Assembly: GCA_964036315.1 (NCBI GenBank)
Contig: OZ038495.1
Span: 23,635,190-23,699,189 of the forward strand
Source of the DNA: Acanthosepion esculentum
Taxonomy: Eukaryota > Mollusca > Cephalopoda > Sepiida > Sepiidae
Length of the DNA stretch: 64,000 nucleotides
Direction: 5' to 3'
Below are positions 20,580-30,730 of this stretch, piece after piece. Both the position numbers and the translations under genes were made by a program. The notes beneath the pieces were generated by a model, which saw only the letters and a program-made list of their open reading frames with translations, was not told the DNA's origin and did not search any database. Every line of letters begins with the position of its first letter. The stretch's first letter is position 1.

Positions 20580-21788
20580 TATCGTCTTTGTCGGTTTTTT
20601 TTTCTTAATAGCAAATAAATGCTTTTTAACTGACCGTTTTAGGTCAGGGATAACTGTTTTTTTCTTTTTAATAAGAAATGACGAAGTTCTTTTTTCTTCA
20701 TTTTTTAAAAAGAAAAAAAAGGGAATTAGCGGGGAGGGAATGGGTGGGAAGGGGATGCAAGGAGGAAGGGGAGGCAAGGGGAAGGGGAGGTGTGGTAAAA
20801 AATCCGCCTATAGACGGTGTGTGCGAGGGGGAAACTAATCAATTAAGGTTCGCTTAGTAGCGAAAAATAAAAATAGTTAAAGAAATAGGGAAAAAACTCG
20901 CCCGAAAGCGAGGCAGGGAATAAATTCACAAACAAAAAATAAAAAAGGTTTTACAATTAAATACAAATGACAAAGGACAAACAATTAAAACAAGGTATAC
21001 CTAAAAGCAAGACAAAAAGAAATTACAGACTAATGAATAAAAGAACAAATTTCGCCTAAAGGCGAAAACAAATGTATTTAAAACACTAAAAACGAAATAG
21101 ACAATAAAACGCTAGACAAAGAAAAAAGGTAAACAAAAAAAATACGAAACTTTAAAAAATAGCTGGAGCTATTTACAAAACCAAAATGGCTGACGCTAAG
21201 AAATTAACGAGTCACACAAACAAACAAAGGAAATTAAATGCACAATTTAGACAATAACAAGAGATTAGAACAATATTTGGAACGGAAAAAAATAAAAACA
21301 GTACACAAGAAAAACTAACGGATATTAACAGGAAGAATTTAAAGAAATAACGAGAAATTAATCGTTAGTCACAAACGAAAAACACGGACAGTAGTTACAA
21401 CAATAAAGAGAACGAAGATAAATTAAAATAGAAAATTTAAAAGAGAAAATAAAGAGAAAGAAAAATCAAAAAGGAAAAACTAGAATAAAAGAGAAAGAGC
21501 AAAAAAAAAAAAATTAAGGAGGTAAAAACAAAATTAAAAAAGGGGAGGGTAAAAAAGGAAAGAAAAATCAAAACTTTTTTTTTCAAAAAAGTCGTAAAAG
21601 GCAGCAAATAATAAAAACGAACTCAACCAAAATTAATGTTCAATACACAGTTCCAAAAAGAAAACAGACAGACAGCAAAGCAGCAATCAAAATTGATGTT
21701 CAAAACACAGAAGGGTAGATTTCCAAAAAACTGTCAAGCAGCAGTCTGAAAATGTATAAAAGAATGTCAAAACGGGTCGAGTCGATTC
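20580..21788 (-). promoter_or_regulatory. 5' UTR of the Tx1-like LINE with four short hairpins
   Basis: A non-coding A-rich (plus strand) leader. Perfect short hairpins occur at 20849-20864 (TTCGCT TAGT AGCGAA), 20897-20912 (CTCGC..GCGAG), 21050-21067 (TTTCGCC TAAA GGCGAAA) and 21158-21175 (AAATAGCT GG AGCTATTT). An internal promoter would be expected here for an autonomous LINE; none can be proved from sequence alone. Confidence 0.5.
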
Positions 21789-21829
21789 CTTTTGTATTCG
21801 ACTCCCAGTCGACCCTCACTGACTCCTAC

Positions 21830-22010
21830 TTATATTAGGTGGGAGAGTCTATTATCTATAGACTAGGTGTGTTCCACTATAACACTTAAATTGGCCAGAA
21901 GGCCTCTTTCAAGTACTTTTAAGGAGAGGCTGGGAGATTCATGAGTTTCAGAATTTAGCCTCTTAGTTGTTCTGACAGCTTTATTTGTTGCTGGGAATGG
22001 GATGTGAACC
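21830..22010 (-). mobile_element. Penelope-like element 3' region fragment
   Basis: The reverse strand matches the segment near 24930-25030: shared blocks are GAAACTCATGAATCT, CCAGCCTCTCCTTAAAAG and AGAGGCCTTCTG. At 24.9 kb this block follows a Penelope GIY-YIG-like coding fragment, so this copy is assigned to the same family. Confidence 0.55.
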
Positions 22011-22114
22011 TCACTGTAAAAATAAAATAAAATAAACCATTTGTGCTTTGTAAATTTTTCTTTCCACATTCATTATGAAATTAATAAAATTAATCTGACG
22101 TCATATATTTTCAG

Positions 22115-22269
22115 GTTTGGACGGAAAATAACACTAGTTTCTTCTGCTCTTCTTCAAGGAATCAGTTCTTTGGCGAGTTCCCAAGTATCCAACATTTATT
22201 TATTTATCTTCCTTCGATTTTTATCGGCCGCTGGAGGAGCTGGAGCTTTTGGAGCGCTCGCTGTATATG
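22115..22269 (+). CDS. SLC22-family transporter, exon B (FGRK loop, membrane segments 3-4)
   Basis: The 155-base exon is preceded by TATATTTTCAG and followed by GTAAGA. It enters in phase 2, completing the lysine of exon A, and leaves in phase 1. The product reads KFGRKITLVSSALLQGIS, then YLFIFLRFLSAAGGAGAFGA and LAVY. FGRK is the major-facilitator loop signature between segments 2 and 3. The size 155 matches the corresponding vertebrate SLC22A exon as I recall it. The next exon (27104) completes the split valine codon. Confidence 0.9.
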
Positions 22270-22714
22270 GTAAGAATTTTTATCAGTTAATCATATATAT
22301 TTATTTTGTCAGGAAGTACATGACACTGAGCGATGGGTAGCAAGCTAATCTTACAAACCTTTTTCCATTGCGGTGAGTTCGAGCTTTTGGAGGAAATCCC
22401 CCTGTTTTGGCTTTGTGCAAATTTAAGCTCAGCTTAGAAACTAGATATTTCAACCTTCATAAATAGGTGCCTGCCGTTGAAAGACGGGAAAGAAGCTAAT
22501 TTTCTAGAGTATTCGACAGCAATCAATACAGGTTTAATCATTCGGAGGTATACTAGTATTTTAGAACTGGCTTGATTAAATATTTACTCTTATCTCAATG
22601 TATGTGGAAAGAGGCAATTGTAAATTTACAATCGCCTGATGAGATGCATTTATATACATCGAAACATGATTGCAATCGTGTAGCGATTTTGACATGTTTT
22701 CGGTGTAATATCCT

Positions 22715-22718
22715 AATA

Positions 22719-22808
<90 letters not shown>
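22715..22808. repeat. (TA)n then (TG)n microsatellite
   Basis: A long TA run passes into TGTGTG. The overlapping [12 protein letters not shown] ORFs are artefacts. Confidence 0.95.
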
Positions 22809-22816
<8 letters not shown>

Positions 22817-23036
22817 AATGTCCAGGACAGAGTAAGAATATAATATAAAAGGCTCAAACACTAATATTCCATGGTTATAATTTATTACATTGTAATTACG
22901 ATTCCGATTCCAATGTAATAAATTATAATTGTAATGATATTGTAATGTAATAAATTATAGCCATATAATAAATTATAACCATGGAATATTAGTGTTTGAG
23001 CCTTTCATATTATATTCTTACTCTGTCCTGGACATT
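22817..23036. repeat. Inverted repeat built from a Penelope-type tail, arms about 72 bases
   Basis: Left arm 22817-22888 starts AATGTCCAGGACAGAGTAAG. The right arm 22965-23036 is its reverse complement with very few differences, including the block GGCTCAAACACTAATATTCC. The same sequence, single or inverted, recurs at 27771-27926 and 41178-41270 and is followed by (TA)n each time. Confidence 0.85.
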
Positions 23037-23066
23037 GAGTTCTACCTGGATTCTATCCTCTTGGGA

Positions 23067-23070
<4 letters not shown>

Positions 23071-23134
<64 letters not shown>
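23071..23134. repeat. (TA)n microsatellite
   Basis: A pure TA run immediately after the tail motif CCTCTTGGGAATT. Confidence 0.95.
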
Positions 23135-23138
<4 letters not shown>

Positions 23139-23380
23139 AATAGTAGTAGTAATCTTATAAGTATAAGAAATTATACTCGTTCGGAAAACCTTAGGTGTCT
23201 TGATTTGCAAATAATCAAACCAATGGAAAAGGGAAAAAGTTATAAAAAAGAAAGACCCAAGAACATGTACGTTAGCTGAAAATAATCGTCCAGCATGCAA
23301 GTACAGTGCCCAAAGAAAAAAACCGATACGAGTACACAAAATAACTAAATACATGCTCAATACCATGAGTAGAGCAGACC

Positions 23381-24222
23381 TAGTTAAACCTAGAGAGCCA
23401 GACAAACCTACCAAGGTTTCACCTAAGCGGATCGTCGGGGAAGGCTGGCTAAATAGGTGAATAAGAACGGAATACTTATAGTCAATAAACAAAAACCATA
23501 ACCACGTGATCAAATAAAAAACAAAAAACAAAAAATCAAACAAACAACGGGGGAGGGTTGGGGCATTTCAGGATGGGGTCTTTGTTATTGTCACGTTTAA
23601 TTTTCCATATATAGGTAGATAGTGTAGTACTATGTTTAGATTTTTCAGCTACTCATATGGTTGTAATATCGTAATTGAGTATATCCTATGTATACTTTAG
23701 GATTTATATCGTTATTGTTGTTATTTATTTTCTTATATATTTTAACTTGATATACCACGCACTCCTGTTGGCATTTTCCCTGGAGGGGGCAGGCTTTTGT
23801 TTCTACAATTGCATCTAGGAGAAGTAGTGCGTGGTTTATCCCTAGTTTTTTTCTTGTTATATCTGTTAATTAAATTCGCTACGTTTGGCATACAACTGTA
23901 GCTTAGTTTGACACTGTTTTTATTAAATATTTTGTCTAGTTTACTGGTCTTTGGGAAATTTCTCTTCGACTGAATAAATTGTTTATTACCCCCTGTTGTC
24001 CGTGTTTTTCTCTAACCCCACCTCCCTCTTTCGTCATTTTTTTTATTTGAATAAATGGTTCTCCCCAACACCTCCCCGTTTTTTTTAATTTTTTGGGGGG
24101 TCACGTGGATATAGTTTTTGTTTATTGACTATAAGTATTCTGTTCTGTTTCACCTTTTAGCCAGCCTTCCCTGACGATCCGCTTAGGTGAAACCTTGGTA
24201 GGTTTGTCTGGCTCTCTATGTT

Positions 24223-24228
<6 letters not shown>
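23381..24228. repeat. Long foldback: about 130-base inverted arms around 590 bases
   Basis: The left arm 23381-23510 and the right arm 24101-24228 are reverse complements at roughly 90 percent. Shared blocks are AGAGAGCCAGACAAACCTAC, AAGGTTTCACCTAAGCGGAT, GGAAGGCTGGCTAAA and CTTATAGTCAATAAACAAAA. The interior has no recognised ORF but holds a further short inverted pair (ACCACGCACT near 23755, AGTGCGTGGT near 23827). A (TA)n array starts at the outer end of the right arm. Confidence 0.85.

Positions 24229-24288
<60 letters not shown>
24229..24288. repeat. (TA)n microsatellite
   Basis: Pure TA run between the foldback arm and a Penelope-like coding fragment. Confidence 0.95.
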
Positions 24289-24291
<3 letters not shown>

Positions 24292-24299
24292 AGACAATA

Positions 24300-25210
24300 T
24301 AAAAACAATAGGATTTTCCTAACCATGGAACAACAAAAGGAGCCTATGTTGTAACCCCATTAAACACATAAATTCGTTCACTAACTTAGTCTCAAACACT
24401 AATTTCAAAATCTACCACAACTCTTACGGTGGAAGTCCTAACATAATTTACTTATTAAAATGCACACTAAGCTAGAAACAGTATGTGTGAAATTCTGAAT
24501 GGCTCTCTCACTACAGAATTAATAATTATCGGAATCGGATCAAGTCGGCTCCCTATGAAAGATTATAACATGTAGAACAACATTTCCCCCTAGAAAAACA
24601 TGATTTTTATAGCCATGAAAAACTCACTATTATTGAAAAAATAGAAATAGGCACAAGAGGTAAACTTAAGGAAATACTAGAGAGACATGAAGACAAATGG
24701 ATTTTGCATCGCAAAACACTTTGTCCGGACGGATTTAACAACAGACTAAATAACACAGATAGAATTAATATATAACCCGTAGATCAACCCTCCCATATTT
24801 CTCAACCACACTAGACGGGCATGCTTTCAAGATATTGAGGTTCCTTACATACACACACTCACACAAAAATATATTCATACACACATTCCCCCCCCAAAAA
24901 AAACCCTGAAAGATAACACACACATCCCACTCCAACTCCCACTAATTAAACTGTCAGAACGACTAAGAGGGTAAGTCTGAAACTCATGAATCTTCCAGCC
25001 TCTCCTTAAAAGGACTTAAAAGAGGCCTTCTGACCAATATGAGGACTGACCAAAAATTAGCGATAAAAACAAATGAAAACTACAGACAAAACTACACTTT
25101 CTTCAGAGATAGTCGTTCACCCGTGTCGTTCCCTGCTATTAACAAACATGATTTTTTTCTCCTGATGATGGCCATGCTGGCCGAAACTAGTTGTGGAATC
25201 TAATTTAAAT
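24300..25210 (+). mobile_element. Penelope-like element: GIY-YIG-type fragment and 3' region
   Basis: Broken plus frames give NLVSNTNFKIYHNSYGGSPN, then IIYLLKCTL and KQYV (the GIY-YIG-type region of Penelope-like elements), then RINNYRNRIKSAPYERL, EQHFPLEKHDFYSH and GTRGKLKEILERHEDKWILH. This is the endonuclease module of Penelope-like retroelements, with many frame breaks. Non-coding sequence follows, ending with a hammerhead-like motif at 25162-25187. The reverse transcriptase part is missing upstream, where a foldback and (TA)n array now lie. Confidence 0.7.
25162..25187 (+). ncRNA. Hammerhead-ribozyme-like core at a Penelope-like 3' end
   Basis: CTGATGA (25162-25168) is followed by a potential stem II with GGCC on both sides (25170-25182) and then GAAAC (25183-25187). 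CUGAUGA, stem II and GAAA are the conserved hammerhead core. Such motifs are known from Penelope-like elements, and this one follows a Penelope coding fragment. Stem I, stem III and the cleavage triplet are not resolved, so activity is not claimed. Confidence 0.5.
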
Positions 25211-25370
25211 AATAAAACAAAAATATTAATATATAACACAGTGTGTCTGGAATTTTAATTTTCAAACAGTTTTTATTGTTCAAGAGATAAAGAAAAAATA
25301 TACATTTACCGAGTTGTTGTAATAGTAGTTTTCCAAGCGTAGCTCAGATGCGGTACAGGGACGAAAGTAT

Positions 25371-25461
25371 GGGGCACCCAGTAAAGATCGAACTCACAAC
25401 TTAGTCGTAATCTTTTCTAGGAAGAGAAGCTTACTAACCATAACACCACCTCGAGGTGCCC
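25371..25461 (-). mobile_element. tRNA-derived SINE head or tRNA pseudogene
   Basis: On the reverse strand a segment begins GGGCACCTCGAGGTGGTGTT and ends CTGGGTGCCCC; GGGCACC can pair with GGTGCCC like an acceptor stem. An A-box-like TGGTGTTATGGTTAG and a B-box-like GTGAGTTCGATC occur at tRNA-like spacing. It is longer than a normal tRNA and degraded, so a pseudogene or SINE head is more likely than a working tRNA gene. Confidence 0.5.
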
Positions 25462-25464
25462 ACG

Positions 25465-26035
25465 GAGTTGTAATATGCGATAAATTTAGTCACAATTTAA
25501 TCTAAAAAATAAGTTTGGTATACTTGTCGAAAATCAAAAATATAAAAATAAATCTATCATTAGTTAATTTAAAAATAAACAAATAAATACCCGATAAGTT
25601 AAAAAATACATAAATCGGTAAAAGTTAAATAAAACAAAAAGCACTATCGAATGAAGAAAGGTAATAATGTTTAAAATGCGTTTAAAATTGTCAGCGTCAG
25701 GCAGCCTTCATTTTACGCAGGGCCCAGGGATAAAAGCTGTTCTCCATGCGCTTTGCCTTAGAACTAATAGAACTAAAACATTATCCTGGGAGTAATAGTA
25801 CAAATAAATTAATGACAAAGTGTAAAAAAAAAGATCTGTGCGGCGCGTTTCCTCCTTTTGTGTACAGTTCAAGTGACCAGAAGCCCTTTTTTACTTGGTG
25901 ATTCCAGAGAGAAAAAATAACTCGATTCAGATCACAGGTATTTCTTAAGCCTATTTTTCACAAGGCTAGAAATGTGCGATATACAATTAGGATTGACCTC
26001 ACAGTATTACAAAATGATTAGGCGAGATTAGCTTT
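25465..26035. other. Intronic stretch, nothing recognised
   Basis: AT-rich sequence with a moderately GC-richer segment near 25690-25900. No coding or structural signature found. Confidence 0.5.
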
Positions 26036-26051
26036 CTAGCCACTACTGTAT

Positions 26052-26056
<5 letters not shown>

Positions 26057-26118
<62 letters not shown>
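26057..26118. repeat. (TA)n microsatellite
   Basis: Pure TA run; overlapping ORFs on both strands are artefacts. Confidence 0.95.
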
Positions 26119-26121
<3 letters not shown>

Positions 26122-26239
26122 TACATGTTTCATTAAATAATATAGATAAGTGTTGTCTATATATTTTATGTAAGTTCTTTTCATATCGTCTGATAAGCTT
26201 AATAACATTATCATTAAACAATGAAAGAAAATCACAATA

Positions 26240-27027
26240 TTGATACATATTTTTTAATCCAATCTAAGCTTTCGGCTTACATAAGCCATTATCAAAGATG
26301 ACAATTACACAATATATTAAGCAATACACGAGCAAGAAATTGATGATAGTCTGTTTTTGTTTACATGGATGATTTCCAAGCAACGATAAACACGTGCATA
26401 TAAGACGCTGAAAGCGAAAATCGCACCACAGCTCATGACGTCACACATGACCACGCGAGAGTGAATCCGATGAGTATTGAACATGGAAAGTCGTTGGTAT
26501 GAACCAATAGCTTCTGTTACTAATTATAGGCATTTAAGGATATTTGTGGAGATTTCATTGTTTATTTTATTCAGGTTAGGTTTCAACTGTTTTATGTATA
26601 TAGCTTCAAGAATTTTTAGTTTTTGTTTATTGTTTTCATGTTTAAGTATAGTTGTGTTTTCGACGAGGATTTTCCGGAATTGTGTATGCGGCCAGGCATG
26701 TTGTTTTAAATGCCTAAAAATGTTAGAGTTATCATTCAAATGTAGTGTCAAGCGTCGTGAAAGCGAGTTTGTGGTGTGACCAACATAGATATTATTTAGT
26801 TCGTTGGAGATACAATCTCCCAAAGGGCACCTGAATTTGTAAACTATGTTGGTTTTTTGCAAATCGCTAGCCGGGGGAGAAGAATCATTGAGAATAATTG
26901 AGTTGGATATACTAGATTTAGTGTAGTATAAAATTAACTTAATTTTTTTGCTAGGATCTGTTGTAGATATGTTAGTATTTACTAATTTTTTTAGTATATT
27001 TTCATCTTGTTTATAATTAGTATGCAT
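26240..27027 (-). mobile_element. Penelope-like element C-terminus (GIY-YIG-type) and 3' end
   Basis: The minus frame 27027-26524 (167 codons) contains KTNIVYKFRCPLGDC, NNIYVGHTTNSLSRRL and a downstream TTILKHENNKQKLKILEAIY region ending IKQLKPNLNKI. This is the GIY-YIG-like endonuclease with the preceding Cys motif found in Penelope-like elements. The open frame is intact over this piece. A different family from the 24.3 kb fragment is likely. Downstream (toward 26262) lies TGGCTTATGTAAGCCGAAAG, a perfect GGCTTA/TAAGCC stem before GAAA. Confidence 0.75.

Positions 27028-27036
<9 letters not shown>

Positions 27037-27060
<24 letters not shown>
27037..27060. repeat. Short (TA)n run
   Basis: TA run and T run immediately upstream of exon C, overlapping its presumed branch-point region. 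Confidence 0.85.
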
Positions 27061-27067
<7 letters not shown>

Positions 27068-27103
27068 TTATTTTTACTTTTTATTCTATTCTGTATCTTT
27101 CAG

Positions 27104-27275
27104 TAACAGAAATTACATCAAAGATGTATCGATCTCGACCGTCAGTGATACTACAAATTAATTATTCTCTTGCATTAATTTTGATTTCGCTAATCGCGTA
27201 CTTAATAAGAATATGGAAAGTGCTAATGGTCCTCATCTCAGCGCCATTAATACCATTGTCCTTGTTAATGATGTG
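27104..27275 (+). CDS. SLC22-family transporter, exon C (membrane segments 5-6)
   Basis: The 172-base exon is preceded by a pyrimidine-rich ..TGTATCTTTCAG and followed by GTAAGT. It enters in phase 1 (completing V) and leaves in phase 2 (W split). The product reads VTEITSKMYRSRPSVILQIN, then YSLALILISLIAYLIRI and a second hydrophobic run to LLMMW. Two hydrophobic segments separated by R-I-W match segments 5 and 6. The size 172 equals the exon I recall at this position in SLC22A5-type genes. The tryptophan is completed by exon D. Confidence 0.9.
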
Positions 27276-27279
27276 GTAA

Positions 27280-27697
27280 GTATATTTATATAAGTATTCA
27301 TCTATATTATAATATATAAAACTAATCTTTTATGTATGTGTGTGTATTCCCGAGATAGAGATTAAACGATACATAATACCCCAACCAATTTAGATATTGG
27401 ATATTGAACCTCTGCCGAGTGCAGTATCCAATTTCATTAAAAAAAATTAGATAAGGGGTTCTTGGTCTAGGGTAGTTTTTCTGTTTTACGATATTTTTAA
27501 TCTTATATCAACCCGTGTATACAAACAAACACTTGCATATTATATTCCAGCTATTATGTGTGCAAAAATAATAAACATGCATAATAAATTATAAGAACAG
27601 TATTAAATAAATTTGAATATACATAACACAACGTATATTGATACATTTCACTACACAACATTAGAACTTCTTTTATAAACAAATATGTCGGTGTATT

Positions 27698-27699
<2 letters not shown>
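27280..27699. other. Intronic stretch, nothing recognised
   Basis: AT-rich intron sequence following exon C, without coding signal. It leads into a cluster of (TA)n arrays. Confidence 0.5.
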
Positions 27700-28270
<571 letters not shown>

Positions 28271-28274
<4 letters not shown>

Positions 28275-28515
28275 TATAATATTTTTTGTTTTAAAAATAT
28301 GATTCCTTCGCTACTTAAGAGTTCTCATGTTTCAAAAGCGAGAGCTGAGACCCCTAATATAATTTTTGAAATTATGTTGAGTTAGGGTGTCTGGTTACGC
28401 TTCCTCGTCAAGCGAGAATTTGGGAATAAGCTATCTTGTGGTTAGCGCGTGTTTATAATAATGGTGAGAATGTAGCGAAGGAATCATATTTTTAAAACAA
28501 AAAATATTATAATAT
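28271..28515. mobile_element. MITE-like element with perfect 44-base terminal inverted repeats
   Basis: 28271-28314 and 28472-28515 are perfect reverse complements: the left arm starts ATATTATAATATTTTTTG and ends ATGATTCCTTCGCTAC. The interior of 157 bases has no ORF. Perfect arms around a short non-coding core are typical of a non-autonomous DNA transposon or foldback. A target duplication was not identified. Confidence 0.7.
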
Positions 28516-28624
28516 AAGCTCTACTTCTGTATGGAGCACTGTCTTTTTGAAAATAAAAGCAAAAATACTAAGGAACACCCGATTATTTACCTAACGTGTT
28601 CTTTCCTATTTTTCTGCATACCTG

Positions 28625-28777
<153 letters not shown>

Positions 28778-29246
28778 TTTTGAATAAGGCTAAAAATAGC
28801 TGTTGGAGGTTTTAATTACGTTTTAATATATAATGAGATATTACATTTTCTGTGCAGCTAGTTTTCTCCTTTACTAAGAATAAATATGCCACCTATTGTG
28901 ATATAATACCGAAATTTAGTGTTGGTTGAAAATGTTAATCTGCCAATCATATATATGCGTATGAAGCCTGAGCATATTTATGGTTTGTTGAATGTTTCAT
29001 TGATGGAAGAGTAGAAATTCTGAATATGAAGCTGTACGAAGGTATACCTATGCTGCTCCATAATACAATTAAAACACTCAATGGCAGCTTCGGTATATGC
29101 TATTGATTGATTTATACCATCCCCTGTAACACATCGCGCACAACATATATATTGTATTTGAAATAGACGCTCTAATTTTATTTATTAAACAGTGTGTATC
29201 GTCTCTATAAGTCTGCGTACTTGGGAAAACTTAGTAAAGAAAATTC

Positions 29247-29251
<5 letters not shown>

Positions 29252-29281
<30 letters not shown>
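29252..29281. repeat. (TA)n run at the edge of a foldback
   Basis: TA run ending where the left arm of the 29281-29742 foldback begins. Confidence 0.9.
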
Positions 29282-29284
<3 letters not shown>

Positions 29285-29742
29285 GGAAGGGAATAATTAA
29301 TTCTAAAAAGAAATTACTTATGGTTTCACACTAAAAAGAGTAGAGTGGTCCATGCCACATATAGTGGCAGGGCTAAATTTTATAAACTAATTTCCGGTAA
29401 AGCAGCGAACGACCACGACTGTCAGTTTCATGCGCAATCTTCAGGCGGTCGGTGTCTGTGATCGAAGATAGGCACCTTTATCCATCTAGGCAAGTTCAAG
29501 ATAGCAAGATTCATAGTTGTTAATAACCAAAATCGTCCGGTGATAGGGTAGCCCAATCGGCCAAGATGGGAAAAAATATTTTGTTCTGTTATGCGGGGGC
29601 TCAGTCGTCGTCGGTAGCTGCTAAACCGGAATTTAGTTTATAAAATTTAGCTCTGCCACTATGTGGGGAATGGATCACTCTACACTTTTCGGTGTGAAAC
29701 CATAAGTAAATTCTTTTTACTTATTCCCCTTCCTTAGTCATA
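29281..29742. mobile_element. Foldback/MITE-like element with about 120-base inverted arms
   Basis: The left arm (29281-29406) contains CTTATGGTTTCACAC, GTAGAGTGGTCCATGCC, TAGTGGCAGGGCTAAATTTT and ATAAACTAATTTCCGGT. The right arm (29626-29742), reversed, contains CTTATGGTTTCACAC, GTAGAGTGATCCATTCC, TAGTGGCAGAGCTAAATTTT and ATAAACTAAATTCCGGT. The 220-base interior has no ORF. Confidence 0.85.
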
Positions 29743-29743
29743 T

Positions 29744-29974
29744 TTATAGCCAGATGGCCTGACAGGGGAATTTCTCATTTTCTATGGTTTTGGAGATGAC
29801 GACTTGATAAACCACTGCCAAGTCTTCCGAAGCTGGGACATGTGGAAGTTTCCACTTTTTCATAAGCACATCGTTTTTAACAAAGTATGCCGTTGAAACT
29901 TTCTCTAATTCCTCTTTCGGCAACGCGTATTTAAAAAGCGGAATGATTTCGGGATCTCCCCCTTTCTCAATCAC
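29744..29974 (-). pseudogene. Gypsy-type pre-integrase segment
   Basis: The 76-codon frame reads EIIPLFKYALPKEELEKVST, then AYFVKNDVLMKKW and EDLAVVYQVVISK. In gypsy-type polyproteins a 'YxxxNGVLMRKW...VVPK' segment lies just before the H2C2 zinc-binding part of integrase. The frame closes at the foldback edge, so the rest is lost or displaced. Confidence 0.6.
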
Positions 29975-30175
29975 TAGCTTGATAGGGAAACATTCAAAGC
30001 GGGCTCTATATTACCAATGCTATTCTCTCTCACAAGACGATCAGAAGAACAATTGAAATCCGTGTCGGGATTTAAAAAACTTTGGGACAGATTTCTCTTT
30101 CCGAGATTTTCCTTTAGCCTGTGCTCGAGTCACGGCACACGAAAGAAATACACCAGGTTTCTCTTCATCGATCTT

Positions 30176-30600
30176 CTACGTTTCTATCGAGGTGACCTGT
30201 TCTAGCACTACCTTAGGATGGATAGTTACCTTCCCATCAGCTAGCTCGTTCCCTAACAACATGCATACGATTTTCATAGGCAGACTCGGAACAACTCCAA
30301 CAACAATGGATCCCGACACTAAGTCTGACACAAGATGAACTCGATGTAAAGGGATGCAAACACAATCATTACTGATACCCTGGACAATAACAAATTCGCC
30401 CGTGGCCAAATTCCACCCACACAGCAGATAACGTTTCAAAATTAGGGAGTGAGTGGCTTCCGTGTCTCGCAAAACGTTTATGGGTATCTTTTTAGTGGTA
30501 TCGCTCACAAGCAAAAACAGATCCATCCGGCACAGATGACCTGTACTCCTCTCTAACATCTTCAATAACGGATATTCTATCCGACATAACTCATTTGGAA
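30176..30600 (-). pseudogene. Retroviral-type aspartic protease region
   Basis: The frame contains INVLRDTEATHSLIL, corresponding to the D-T-G-A motif of retropepsins with glycine replaced by glutamate, and downstream CMLLGNELADGKV, resembling the second conserved ILG-like motif. The Gly to Glu change would disable the active site. It lies between the gag knuckle and the pre-integrase segment. Confidence 0.6.
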
Positions 30601-30659
30601 GAAACTAAATCCTGGGGTTTATTTTGGCTTATGTCCTGGACTCATTATTTCGTTTGGTT

Positions 30660-30730
30660 CAGCAATTTAACACAATGTGCCCGACTTTGTTACAGTATTG
30701 GCACATTGGGAGTTTTCGATTCCATCTATT
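30660..30730 (-). pseudogene. Gag CCHC zinc knuckle
   Basis: The reverse strand reads CQYCNKVGHIVLNC, a C-x2-C-x4-H-x4-C knuckle, followed by a stop. It belongs to the gag of the gypsy-type element. Confidence 0.6.

Larger units (their letters stand above)
14484..21788 (-). mobile_element. Tx1-like LINE, near full length, minus strand
   Basis: An element of about 7.3 kb with 5' UTR (about 20580-21788), ORF1 (about 18452-20539), ORF2 (about 15167-18440) and a 3' UTR ending in a GGCCTTGTGCCACA tail and AATAAATA. A probable target duplication flanks it: TTTCGTATTCGAC left of 14484 and TTTTGTATTCGAC at about 21790-21802, 12 of 13 identical. Both ORFs carry several frameshifts, so it is inactive. 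A deleted relative lies at 36924-40577 on the plus strand with the same tail. Confidence 0.8.

Noticed and set aside
15170..20777. Plus-strand ORFs over 15-20 kb
   Set aside because: They mirror the minus-strand LINE ORFs; none contains a recognised motif.
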